Numbered from the stretch's first letter, positions 32,739 through 44,600 are shown. The stretch is DNA of 64,000 bases from Brachionus plicatilis (GCA_010279815.1 QEOQ01000307.1:106654-170653), one strand, 5' to 3'. Numbers and translations: made by a program. The notes: generated from the sequence alone by a model not told the origin.

Positions 32739-35700
32739 TTAAGCTTGGTAACGATCAGGAGCTTTACGCGGTCGAGTCCTACTTCTGATATTTTTTTCTT
32801 GATTTTGACTGGATCTTTTATATTCACGATTTGTCTTTTTAACATAGTATGGCCTAAAAGAGAAATCATTTTGGTTTGATAATTCTACATTGGACTCGTC
32901 ACTTAGGTAATTAACCACTTGTTGGCCTAAATCTTCCTCACCTGGCTCGTCAATTGTCTCAAAAATTTTTAATTGCTTGTTTTTTGTTTTTGATTTTTTC
33001 GCAGTTGGATTTGGAACATGAGACTCAACTTGAATAATTGAATTGTCTGATGGAACTAAGACTGAATTTTTATCTAAAATCGATTGATTAGCAGCTATAT
33101 CTTGACTTTCATTAAAATGACCAAAATATTTTTTCAAACGATTTTTATGAATTAAGAACACTTTCGATCTTTTTTGATTCACACGCTTGATTACATAATT
33201 CACTCTGTCTGGATGTTTAGCCATGATTTCAAAAGGTCCATGATACTTGTGCGCCAGACCAGAAGAGAGACCTTTTTTAAGTTGCACATGATCTGTAAGC
33301 ACAAAATCGCCAACTTCATATTCAAATTTTCGTATGTTGCGATCGTGTCTAATTTTTGCCTTATTCATGACTAAATCACCATTTTCCATTGCTTTCGAAT
33401 AAATATTTTTTAGCTGCTCTATTTTCGAATCGCAATAATTTTTTACTAGAGGATCAATTTTTGGATTTAGCTCATCTTTATGATCAAACAAAATTTGAAG
33501 ATTTGGGTATTCGAACTCTTGAGGAGTACTGGCTTCATCTGATAATTCAAACACTAAGTCAAGTAGGATGCGAGGTGGTTCACCAAATACCATCTCGTGG
33601 GGGCTATAACCGGTTGTTGAATGTTCAGCCGTGTTATAGGCGAAAGTTAACTTTTCAATATTTTCATCCCAATTTTGTTGATTACCCGCCACATATCCTT
33701 TAATCATACTTTTTAAAGTTCGAATAAAACGTTCGGATTGTCCATCGCACTCTGGGTGGTAAGCGGTGGTTCTTAGCTGCTTAATGTCTAACTTTTCATA
33801 AATTAATTCCAATAACATTGATTGGAAATTTTTTCCTCTATCGCTAAGTATAAACTCTGGTATACTATATAAACATATCCAAGAAGATATGATAGCGTCG
33901 GCAATTGTTTCAGCAGTTGATTAAGGGAGTGGAATAGCTCTTGAAAGCTTGGTGAAAGCACAAACCATTACCAAAATGTAAACATTGCCCCTATTAGACT
34001 TAGGGAATGGACCAGCCATATCAATTGTTACTATATGATTGAATTTTTTCGCCTCAAGTCGTTTTAATTCACCCAATCTATTTGGCTGTGTAATTTTCAC
34101 CCTTTGGCACATATCACACGTTTTAATAAAATTTTTAATAGCTGCTTTTAAACCTGGACGATAAAATCTACTTAAAATCTTTTTCATTGTTTTCTTGATA
34201 CCTAAGTGTCCACTATATAAAGAACAATGACTAACACGCAGTATTTCTTCTACCGCATTTTCTGGTATCACATAAAGGAGATTCGTCTTTTCAGAAGTAG
34301 TTTTTTTATAAAACAACTTATCGTCTTGCAGCAAAAAAAATTTCAAGTTTGAATGTAATGCTTTTTCAATTGGAGACTTTGGTTCTCTTTGTATCAAATT
34401 TTTACAGGTTAATTGTTTTTTAATCCAAGCCAAATTTGGATCCAAATCTTGGTCCAAACTTATGTGATTATAATCACTATCGAGCAAATTAAAAACTCTT
34501 CATTAGCAGCTACTTCAATTGAACAAATCACATGGTCTTCAAAATCGTCCATAAGATCATCATTGTCATCAATTGTAATCAACATATCTGGCATTCTAGA
34601 AAGGGCATCTGCGTTACCATTTGAGGCACCAGGTTTGTATCGGATTTCAAATTCATACACATTGAGGCGTAAAATCCATCTAGCTAAACGCGACGAGATT
34701 GGCCCTTTTTTTGTTAAAAGCCATTTTAGCGGCTGATGATCACTATGAACAGTGAAAAACCTTCCATAGAGAAATGAATGAAAATGTTCAACACTCATGA
34801 CAATTGCTAATAATTCTTTTTCGGATGTTGAGTACTTGGTTTGAGCTTTGTTCATTTGTTTGCTAAAATATGCTACAGGCTTAACCACTCCATCCACTTC
34901 TTGACAAAGTACAGCACCATAAGCAAAATCGCATGCATCAGTGACTAAAATAAATGGCTTATTAAAATCTGGAAAAACCAAAACATTGTCACTGCAAAAA
35001 GCTGCTTTAAGTGTCTCAAAAGCTTGAATAGCGGCCTCATTCCATTCTACTTTAATAAATTTTGATTTTATTGTTGTCAACACTTTTTCCTTTTTTCTCT
35101 TTCATGCTCTTTTTAACTGACTAATATATGTCTCTTTAGTTACCATGAGCTGATAAATTGGCCTAGCAATAGAGGCATAAGACTTTATAAATTTTCGATA
35201 AAATCCACACAAGCCCATAAAACTTTGTAATTTTTCCATAGTCTCTGGAAGCTTAAAATTCTTAATAGCTGCTATTTTTTCTTCGTCTGGCTTAATTGAA
35301 TTAAATGAAACCACATGTCCTAAGAATTTAATTTCACTGGCCAAAGCTATACATTTTGTTAGCTTAATTTTTAAACAATTGGCAGCAAGCCTGCGAATTA
35401 TTTCCTTAACATTGTTCAAATGCGACACTTCACCCACACTATGGATCAACAAATCATCCATAAAAACAAGTACAATGTTTTGTTCAATTAAGTCCTTAAA
35501 GACTTTATTCATAACTCGCTGGAACGTGGCAGGTGCGTTGGTAAGACCCATTGACATTACATTGAAATGGAACAATCCAAATTCACAGGTGAAGGCAGTT
35601 AGCTCTTTGCTTTCTTGAGACATTGGTATTTGGTAAAAACCACTGAAGCAATCAATCTTTGTGAAGTAGCGGCTTTTGCTCAACATTGCCAATAAATGGT

Positions 35701-36868
35701 CTATTTTTGGGAGAGGGTATGCATCTTGAATTGTTAATTCATTTAACTTTCGGTAATCTTGTGTTACTCGAATTCCACCATCCTTTTTTCCTACAATATT
35801 TATTGGAGAGCTCCAAGGCGAATTACACGGTTCAATCAACTTAGCAGCTATCTGTTCATCAATTACAGTCTAAAATTTTTCTCTTAAATGAAACGGAACA
35901 TTTCTTATCTTTTGTTTAATAGGCTTTGTTTTTGGGTCTTTAAGTTGAATACGATGTTGAAACACATTGTTTTGTTTCAAGTCCATGAAACTTACAGCGG
36001 CTACCTTACTCAACTCACTCAAAATTTCCGATTCCAAGTTTTTACTTGTATCATCCATCAAAGCAGTTGATTGAGCCAAAAATACGTCACTTGATTCTGT
36101 TTCCAGTTCATTTACACGAGAGAAAAGACTAATAGTTTCCTTAATCTTCGTAAAGTGATCGTTAAGCTTAGGCACCTTTCTGATTATGTCCATTCCAATT
36201 AAACAATCTCTTTTACAATTCAAAGCAGCTACTTTTATTTCTTGATTTTCTAATGGAGTTAATGGGTCTATTACCAATTTTTCGACATTTATCATACCAA
36301 ATATTGATAATTTGCCGGAAGCTGAGTTTAAATTTGGGCCAAAATAATTTTTCAATTTTACATCAGGACATTTTCCAGTGATTCTATGGAAACCAATTTC
36401 ACTTAAAATTGTCTCATCATCTCCACTATCACACAAAAAGCTTATCTTCACTCCATTCATCAAAACAATACCCTCAATTCGGGTAGAAGAAAAATTAGAA
36501 TTCGAAACAGTACACACTAGACTCTTGTTTGAAGGGTTTTCCTTGGACACTAATTGTTTATTACTCGTAACCGCTTCATTTTTTCTAAAACTTTCATAAT
36601 TATTGTTGTAATGATTGGACCTAAAAGTTTGATTTTGAAACGGTTTTTTAGGCTTAAAATACGAATTTTGCCTATGATTAGTTTGATTTTGTGTGACCGA
36701 ATTTACAGCAGCTACGTTTTTCAAATCAACATATGATTCATCCTTTGAGTCAGTTGGACTTGCGGATTCACATGCTTTGGCGTATTTAACAATTGTGGCA
36801 AGGGATAAAGGTATATCTACGTCTGAGTTGGCAATCGATTGGTATAGAGACACACTTTGTCTGATAAA
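32739..36868 (-). pseudogene. Element 2 pol, interrupted
   Basis: Fragments in order begin with the Gag C-terminus and a protease with DSGD (36853-35870). Reverse transcriptase (35839-35102) has MSMGLTNAPATFQR and FMDD, both catalytic Asp present. RNase H (35083-34460) has VTDACDFAYGAVL and STSEKELLAI. The integrase finger and start of the core (34487-33921) have HLGIKKT and CDMCQ. The rest of the core with the catalytic Glu in SERF, plus a GPF module (33818-32739), completes it. In-frame stops are TAG at 36869, TAG at 35870, TGA at 35102 and TAA at 33921. One frame change lies near 34475. The order is typical Ty3/Gypsy. Confidence 0.9.
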
Positions 36869-37695
36869 CTATTCCATTTGTTTATTTTGCAAGTTGTTAA
36901 TAAAATAACTGACCAAAGTGGACTCTTTATTAATTTCAGCTTTTTCGGCGAATGACAAAAACCGACTTAAGAACTCATCACAGCTTTCTTCTCTACCTTT
37001 AAAACACTTTGTGAAATTGTCCATAGCCGCTACAATGTTAGGCTCCGTCCTAACATTCTGATGATTCTTAAATCGACCACTTAAGACCATTTTCACCTCA
37101 TCATAATTCATTGATTGTTCCAATTGAATTTCACTCAGCAGCTGTTGATCCATTAGCATAAAAAGTAAACTTTTCCAATCCTTTTTATTGTATTGACACG
37201 CATAAGTCTCAAAAAGTTGAATCCAAATATCAAATGATATCCCGTCCCGTTTAAAAATAGTTGGTGCGGCAATGACCCTTTTTACCTCGGCACGATCACA
37301 TTTCTAGTCTCGAACCACACCGTAAACAAACGTATTGGGTTGTAGGCAGGCCTCCCTTTTTTACGTACAAAATAAACAAGCAGTAAGATTGCGATAACAG
37401 CTACTATATGTGGGTAATAATTGAATAAGAATTTCTTCAAAATTTCATACATTATGGTTGAACCCTCTTGTAGCCAATCACTAAAGTGTCGCCATTGATC
37501 ATCGTCCTTGTGATTAACTAGGATTAAGCTGCTCTTTTCTTCGGGATTAATTTTTTCAAAGTCTTCTTTCTTTGATTCTATATGTGCTTGGGGCACATAC
37601 CCGATTTTGCCCAGGACAGCATTCATTAAATAAGGACTTCTTCGGACAAAAAATGCGATTATGTTAAGGCAAACAAACAAGAAAGGTAGAAGCAT
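36869..37695 (-). pseudogene. Element 2 gag, interrupted
   Basis: The ATG at 37695 starts MLLPFLFVCLNIIAFFVRR, a hydrophobic segment. A second hydrophobic segment (HIVAVIAILLLVYFV) lies near residue 100, followed by a stop at 37282. A different frame resumes at once (EVKRVIAAPTIFKRDGISF) and continues through a capsid-like helical region to the TAG at 36869. As in element 1, Gag begins with membrane-like segments. The frame change near 37282 is either decay or a genuine minus-one shift. Confidence 0.75.
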
Positions 37696-37763
37696 TTTGA
37701 TTCCACTAGCAGTTGAGAAAGGTCAAATTTCCATTGAGTAAATACCAGTATAGTAATACTCTT

Positions 37764-37780
37764 CCTCACTTGGGGCACCA
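37764..37780 (-). promoter_or_regulatory. Primer-binding site of element 2
   Basis: The minus strand gives TGGTGCCCCAAGTGAGG, starting one base after the 5' LTR, the same spacing as in element 1 but a different sequence. Confidence 0.75.
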
Positions 37781-37781
37781 A

Positions 37782-37992
37782 TGTTAAGCCTGCGGCTTCC
37801 GAGGTCCGATTTGGGAATTGGGGATAAATAAATAAAAAATACTTAATTTGAATCAAAATCTTTTATTCTGGAGGTAAAAACAATAATGAAAAACACGAGA
37901 TTTTATATTATAGCAGCTAATGTATATGTACTTAATTGAAATAAACTAAATTTGCCTAGCAAAGTTAAGTGACTATTTTGGTGGGCACAACA
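37782..37992 (-). repeat. 5' LTR of element 2
   Basis: 211 bp, two visible differences from the 3' LTR. Confidence 0.95.
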
Positions 37993-38693
37993 TTTCGATT
38001 AAGACTTCTCAGAAAATCTCTTTTACTGACTGATTTCCAAAAGTGGTGTTTGCAAAATCAAAATAATAATTTCGATAATTAGATTTTTGTTGATGAAGTG
38101 AAAATTACTATTTTTGATAAGCCAAAGTATCATTTAAGATTGGTGGCTTCAAAACTTAATACAATACCATCAACTTCAAAATTTATGAGTAAGATTCATG
38201 TCTGAGCAGAAATATCGTCAAAAAGTTCAACAAAATTTGCTGTAAAAAAATTTAATTTATAAAACCTACTAATTCATAAAATTTAATTTTTAAGTTATTC
38301 AAAAAGAATATAGATTCGTTTCTTTTTAGAGAAATTTTAGCAGAATATCTGATACTGTTCGCTTTTAAAAAATTTGATTTTGATTTCAAGCTTCACCAAG
38401 ATAATGACCCTAAGCATAATTCATCCCTATGCAAAGAATTTAAATTAAAAATAATATTATTTGGATAAAAAAAGAATATTTTATTATTTTATTCTTTAAA
38501 TTTTGATAAGCTGATAATTTAATTGTTTTAAGGCTAAATCTCCACCAAAATCACCGGATTTTAACCCAATTGAAATGGTTTGGAACGAACTTAAAACATT
38601 TATTTTAGCACAAGAGGCAAAAAATGAAGATGGTGTGATCGATTCTATTTTTAAGTTTCAAAAAATTTTGACAGCTGAAAAGTGTAAAGTGTA
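37993..38693 (+). pseudogene. Tc1-like transposase, catalytic half
   Basis: Plus-strand blocks are RLRLLRKSLLLTDFQKW and FVDEVKITIFDKPKYH (first Asp region, 38085-38130). Then come KLHQDNDPKHNSSL (second acidic residue, about 38390) and, after an AT-rich break that may be an intron, SPDFNPIEMVWNELKTFI (about 38550-38600), ending AEKCKV and a stop near 38691. Some in-frame stops are present. Element 2 is inserted at its left edge. Confidence 0.65.
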
Positions 38694-38702
38694 AAAAATA
38701 AA

Positions 38703-38963
38703 GGTTACAACTTTTGTTCTAACGGTTCAAAACATGTTCTGCAAATGTAACAAAGTGTAACAACTTTTGTTACACCTATTGTGAAAGTCTGCTAAATGTG
38801 TGCAAATTTATGGAAAATTTCACGCCATTGAAGCGTATTGAAACGAAACGCGCAATTAATTTGCAGAGTTTTTGCAGACTTTCACAATAGGTGTAACAAA
38901 AGTTGTTACACTTTGTTACATTTGCAGAACATGTTTTGAACCGTTAGAACAAAAATTATAACC
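38703..38963. repeat. 90-bp near-perfect inverted repeat with 81-bp loop
   Basis: Arms 38703-38792 and 38874-38963 are complementary at 88 of 90 positions by eye, with an 81-bp loop. To the right, an end GAAAATTCACAATGCC near 39008 matches the terminal repeat of the MITE at 552-886. This is probably a left-truncated relative. The loop has TTGCAGAGTTTTTGCAGAC, which recurs near 48030. Confidence 0.85.
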
Positions 38964-39008
38964 TTTTTTACTTTTTGTATTGTAATTTTTGTATGAAAAT
39001 TCACAATG

Positions 39009-39340
39009 CCCAAACTCTGTAAGTCTGCAAAACACTACATGTATTAGCAAATAATCAAAATTTAAATGCACAGTTTTTGCATAGACAAAATTTACACAGA
39101 CAAGCGAGGATCGAAAAAAAATAACAAAAGATTAAGGACAAAGGAGTTTCAACATTAATCATTCTAATTTAACTTTCAACTAACTTTTTTGATTGACTGT
39201 AAACTTGTACTAAACGGATTTAATACAATAAAATTAGAACTTAGGATTTTAGTACTAAATTCTTAAATAAGAAATTAATACTAAATGCTTATTTAAAAAT
39301 TAAATCTAAATCCTTATTTTTGAATTTAATGCTAAACAAC
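39009..39340. other. AT-rich spacer
   Basis: Only short repeated TAAATCCTTATT-like words were seen. No gene. Confidence 0.3.
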
Positions 39341-40089
39341 TTGTAAAATTTCAAAGTTTAATCTAAATTTTTTGAAAAAAGATTGTAATCTGTAAAAGAT
39401 GCATTGAAATTTAATTGCGCATTTAAAATTTTTTTATCTAATTTCTCAGTTTTATTCAACGGGTTCAAAAAACAATTATTTAAAAAGAATTAATGTAGAG
39501 TCTATTTTTTTTTTTTAAATTTTCATGCATGGTCTTTGTCGAACAAAGCTATAGACAATGAGAATATTTAAGAATAATTTTGCAAAAATTAATTATTTAG
39601 ATTGTAAGATTGTTTAACCCTTCTTTTATCTAAAAAAATTACGAACTAATTTATTTTAAGTAAATTTTAGTCTAAATCACGTTGAAGCAAATAACTAGAA
39701 AGAAACATTTTATTACTAGAATAGAAAATTAATATAATGCTAACTTATTCTTTAAAATTTTTCCAATTTAATGCTTTTAAAAAAATTGTAAAATTAATGT
39801 TTTTAATTTGGATCATAGTTGGGAAATTTTCCCAAATTATTATTTTATTACTTTATTAATTTATTTCATTGTTTTATTTTGTATTTTATTTTGCTTTTAT
39901 TAGCACACGACTTAACTGAATTCTTTTTTTTTCAAAAGTTCTTATCATTTTTAGTTTATAAGTAACAAATTTATTTAAAAAAAATTTTTATTTTTTTATT
40001 TGCGCATTTTTTATTTAGTTATTTAAAAAAAAATATATTTTCTAGATGTTTAAAAAAAACAAAAAAATGTAATTACTGAGAATAGAAAG
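39341..40089 (+). repeat. Duplicated promoter and first codons of the 51494 gene
   Basis: About 750 bp align along their whole length with 50836-51548, at roughly 85-90 percent identity by eye. This includes the start codon region CTAGATGTTTAAAAAAAACA. In this copy a shorter A-run turns the frame into a stop after eight codons, and homology ends shortly after. It is therefore a dead duplicate of the upstream region of the coiled-coil gene at 51494. The copy lies 11.5 kb away. Confidence 0.9.
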
Positions 40090-40606
40090 CTAAACGTGGC
40101 CATTTTAAATATAAAATTATAATGTTCTAAATTTTGTATAATTTTTTTTTGATAAAAATAAACCTCTCTTTTTTTGCGATTTTTTCATTTCGATTTTTTT
40201 TTCTATCCTAGTTTTTGTACTTTTCCGATAAAAAATCTTTTTCTGAATAAAATTCAAAGAAAAAAAAAATATGGTTTTTTTAATTAGCAGAAACAAACCT
40301 TGCATAAAATAAAATAAATGTTCAAAATTTTCTAGACATACTGTATAAGCTTCTTCCTTTAGATTGCATTAAGAGTGGTGTTGGGCGGCGGACAACTTTG
40401 GCCGGCCGGTCTACGGCTGTATTCTGTATTAGTGTATTAGTGATCGACTCGGAAATTCTACTTGCTAGGATGTCACAGAAAGAACTTCTAACTAACAAGC
40501 TCAGATGTTATTCATTGCTTTTAAATAATTCAATATTTGATATTCTGAAAAATGCATAGATTTTAAGATTTTTTTTCTCGAATAAAATGCACTTTTTAAG
40601 TTACTA
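40090..40606. other. Spacer with a GC-rich island
   Basis: No gene. Around 40370-40430 there is an unusually GC-rich patch (GGGCGGCGGACAACTTTGGC) in otherwise AT-rich DNA. Its origin is unknown and it could be a transposon end. Confidence 0.35.
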
Positions 40607-40742
40607 CAGTACAAAATAAAACTAACTTCATAAATTTCTTTCCTCTTCCTCTTCCTCAGTTGGATGAAGAAAAAGTAAAGAAAATAATGAAGAGGAAGAA
40701 GAAAGGAAAACAAAACGACGAAGTTAGTTTTATTTTGTACTG
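40607..40742. mobile_element. 136-bp Tc1/mariner-type MITE
   Basis: Perfect terminal inverted repeats start CAGTACAAAATAAAACTAAC, with TA on both sides (40605-40606, 40743-40744). CAGT ends and a TA target are classic for Tc1/mariner. The interior is a purine/pyrimidine-rich hairpin (CTTCCTC versus GAGGAAG). Confidence 0.85.
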
Positions 40743-40868
40743 TATATTTTAAGAACAAATATATTATATTTGAAATAAAAATAGCCTTGATTTTTATTTT
40801 AAAAAAAAATTCAAAATAATCAATTAATTATATTTTTTATTAGATACAATTTTAAAAATTTCTTTCTT

Positions 40869-41450
40869 TCATTCATTTTTTATGCATAAAATATCGTACG
40901 TCATGTATGTGAGTTCTACATCTTTAAATGGAACAAATATACGGCTAAATTCGGGGTCTATTTTTCCAAACAATTCTGGTACATGTTCTTCATCATAATG
41001 CTGCCAATAACCGTCTTTATAAATTGCTGGAATCTCTGATTTTACACTTAACTTTCCAATATACAAATTTAGATTCTCCGAGTTGTCCAAAGGAATTTTG
41101 AATGCTTTTTGTGGAATATTTCTGAGCCGAGTTGTGACCCATTCAAAATTATTGAAATTTTCAATGGACAAAACAAAAAAATTGTCTTTAAAATTAAATG
41201 TTTGTTTTTTATAAGACACATTTATTTGCCATTCATCAGCATTTTCATTTTTAAAAACATTTCCAATTAGCTCCAAATTTTTCTTTTGATTATTCTCATT
41301 ACTTAAACAATTATTTGTTAAAACTTTTCCAAAAAAGTATTTTAATGAAATATTTGGATCAATTGGATTTTTTCTATTCATCAAATCGATGAATTGATCT
41401 CTTGACAACCATTTTGTCTCTACATTTAATGCTAAATTTGCTTTGCTCAT
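40869..41450 (-). CDS. DM9-repeat (DUF3421)-like protein, 193 aa
   Basis: Single-exon frame with ATG at 41450. Residues about 1-60 are helical (WLSRDQFIDLM). The C-terminal half matches the DM9 pattern: FEWVTTRLRNIPQKAF, then NLYIGKLSV, then RIFVPF...LTYMTYDILC, the equivalent of the usual W, lYvGR, and yvPy..E..yevL blocks. DM9 proteins in insects and molluscs are cytosolic or secreted lectin-like proteins linked to immunity; that role is inference here. No signal peptide. It lies 166 bp downstream of the TLDc gene on the same strand and could be a recent split from it or a separate unit. Confidence 0.65.
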   Translation of the reverse strand: MSKANLALNVETKWLSRDQFIDLMNRKNPIDPNISLKYFFGKVLTNNCLSNENNQKKNLELIGNVFKNENADEWQINVSYKKQTFNFKDNFFVLSIENFNNFEWVTTRLRNIPQKAFKIPLDNSENLNLYIGKLSVKSEIPAIYKDGYWQHYDEEHVPELFGKIDPEFSRIFVPFKDVELTYMTYDILCIKNE

Positions 41451-41616
41451 CTTATATCTATAAATATCTAATAATCTTAAAAAATTAAATTTAAAAATTT
41501 AAAAATATTTTTTTTAAATCAAAATGTTGTTCGGTAGTTCATACCAAACTAAATGTATTTAAAATGATAAATTTTAATTTAAAACTTTATTTTTTTTAAT
41601 TAAAATCATATCAATT

Positions 41617-44600
41617 TCAATCATCATCTTCGTCGCTCTCATCATCACTTCTATTTTCTTTTATTTTATAAATTAATTCCAAGAATTGATCTCTATTTAA
41701 GAATCCATTTGATTTTTTCAATTTTTTCAGCGCATATTCAAGAGCATTTTGGTTGTTTAAAATATCTACAGGCATGACTACGAAAATCTCTCTTATTTCA
41801 TCTTCGTCTAAGGTATTGTTTTTATCCTTATCGGCAAAATCAAACAAAAATCTTTTTTCGAACAAAAAATTGAAAGAAGAAAAATAACAGTTAAATTTAC
41901 TTGAAAAATGAGTCTTTTTCTTCATTGAAAAGAGACATGCATTTCAAAAAATCGCCAAATTTAAACAATCCAGTTTTATCTAAATAAAATTAATTAAAAA
42001 ATTTCAATAATTAGTTTTATTAATTAAAAGTACCTTCATCAAAATAGAAAAAAATCTTTTTTAAGAAATTAATGTCTTCTGTTTGAGCATTTTCTCCAAA
42101 GCTTGAAACAAATTGAATGTATTTGTCGATTTTCATTAGGCCATTAACTGCTATTGACTTTAAATTATCGTGAATTATTTATATATCCAAATACTTAATT
42201 TTATTTAGAAATTTTACCTGAAATATGTGATAGAGATTTGTCAAATTACTCGCTTTTATTTGATATTGTTTTTCGAAAAATTTTATTTCTTCCTTGAGAG
42301 TAAAAAAAGTTTAAACTAATTTATTTAAAATTTAGACTAAAAAATAAATAATAAATGGTCTACTTGATCAAATATAAAAACTATTATATTAATAAAAATA
42401 AAAAAAAGCTACAAATGGTCAAACAAATGGTTCAGTTAATGTTTCAGACAATCAACATTCAAATCATTCAAATGATGGAAAATTCTGCTGCTATTCTTCT
42501 TCAGCCAAAGTAAAAAAATTGTATTTACGATCACTAGGACAGACCAAAAAGATTAGTTACCACAAGAAATGTTTTTTGAAAAATGTGGAGCTGAAATGAC
42601 CAAGAGAAGATACTGGGCTTTTCCAATAAATGTGGTAAAAAATAATATTTTTCGTGGTAGAAATAAAAAAAAATTTTATTAATACTTTTGGTATTTTTCT
42701 AATTAATTTGGTGCCAATGTGAAAAAAAAAGTGTCATTTTAATAGCAGTTAATAAAATAAAAAAATGATTTTTTATTTTTTTTCGTATTAATTGGTGTAA
42801 TTCTAATAAAATTGGGGTTAAAAAATTAAATTTGGGTGTATTTCATTCAATATTTGGGGTATATAAAATAAAAGTAAATATAAGTGGTTTAATTTTTTGT
42901 GTTTGAATTACAAAATGCATCCAATGTTGAAATAACATTAAAAAAGTGCGATGTTTCAAATATTTTTTTCAAGTTTAATAAAAAAATAATTTTAAGTTAA
43001 TATTGCAAGCATGAAAAACTTGTTTTTTTTTTTATAAATTTTGACTTTTGGTTTATTAAATGATGATCCTTAAGATAATATTTGTAGTTTAAAAAAACTA
43101 TCTACACACTATTTTCCATTTTTAATAAATTGAGTTTTGTTAAAATGTATCGAACGAACGTTAATTTTAACTTAAGTCAAAATTTATTTTCACTTTAATT
43201 GTTTATCTTTTAATTTTAATAATAATACGTTTATTTTTACATTATACTATTATTAATATAGTATTAATCAGAGTTGTTTAGTTAAGTCACAAATCTCAAG
43301 TCAAGTCCAAATCCCGACTTTTTTTTTTAATTTTCATTCAAAAGTCCAAGTCTAGGCTTTAAAATTTTGAATACTGAAGAAGAAATTTATGCTAATATTG
43401 CAACAAAATTCTGATATATGGCAAATTTATTGCGTTAGACAACCCAAGAGTATATAAATTTTTTGATATGAAGCCTGATCTAGCAAATTTAAAAAAAAAA
43501 GTCCAAGTCCGGACTTTTTTTTTAAATTTAGGATCTTCTAATGCGACTTTTTTTTGGGACTTTTAAGCAACTCTGGTATTAATAATAGAATCCTTTTATA
43601 ATTCTGTTACTCTTAAATTAATTTGCAGATTTATTGAAGATGCATTTTATGGGAAATACAAACTGTGTATCAACAGATAAATTTGACAGGACGAGTTTTC
43701 GATTTGTGCTTACCTTAGAAATATCTGCATAGACCTTTGCAAAAACTTCAATGTCTTCTACTTGAAAATTGCCAATGCCAGACGAGTCAATGTTCATTTT
43801 GCTTTGATTATTTAAATTAGAAAGATTGCTTATTTGGAGCAGGTCTCTTCCATAACAAGGTCCTAGCTTTGCATTATTCATTAATCCAACGTTTTGCTTT
43901 TTAACGTTCTCATTAGCTTTATTTTTTAGAACAAAAATAAATGAAAATTCATCAGTTAAGAAGTTGTCAGTTGCCGACCAAGCTCTGGATGCATATCCGC
44001 CAAATAGAGCGCAATTTTTGGCTTTTATCAATGTTAAAGTGTTAAAATGATCATTGCATTTTAAATGAAAGTCTTCAGCTCTAAAGCCATCAAGACTTGC
44101 TCTGTAAATCAGCTTCCATTTTTGATTCTCAAAATCACATAATTTCATCAAGTTATTGTATTCTTGACAATTGTTTATAATAACCGAGTCTATTAGGTCT
44201 TTATCAAGTAGTTGGTCGTCATCCAAATTAATTTTCTTTTTCTTATTCTCATCCAATAAATTTAAAAATTCGCTTTTGGTCAGTGATTTATTTTTTTTGT
44301 GTAGTAAACAATATTTTAGGTTTTGAATTTGAGGATTATTCTTGAAAATAAGTGGAAATTGATGAAGCAATTGATTGAGCTCGTCCAATTCAAGCGTTTC
44401 ACTTTTATCTTTGTCTGCATAGTCAAAAAAAAATCTTTAAAAATAAATTATTTGATTTCTTAGAAATTTTTGACATTCATAATTGGCATACTCAAGGAAC
44501 AATGATGGAATTTCGCTTTTATTTTTGGTATCAAATATGCAAAAACAAGTAATGAATTCGTTGAATTCAAGCAGGCCACTTTTGTCTTTGAAAAATTAAA

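Larger units (their letters stand above)
31500..37992 (-). mobile_element. Ty3/Gypsy LTR retrotransposon (element 2), young but broken
   Basis: The LTRs of 211 bp (31500-31710 and 37782-37992) differ at only two positions that I can see. They start TG and end CA. TTTC flanks both sides (31496-31499 and 37993-37996), again a 4-bp duplication as in element 1. Internal order on the minus strand is gag, protease, RT, RNase H, integrase, then a small third ORF. Several stops and frame changes interrupt gag-pol, so this copy is probably not autonomous. Confidence 0.93.

Noticed and set aside
33174..33703. Plus-strand open frames over element 2
   Set aside because: Antisense to clear integrase coding sequence.
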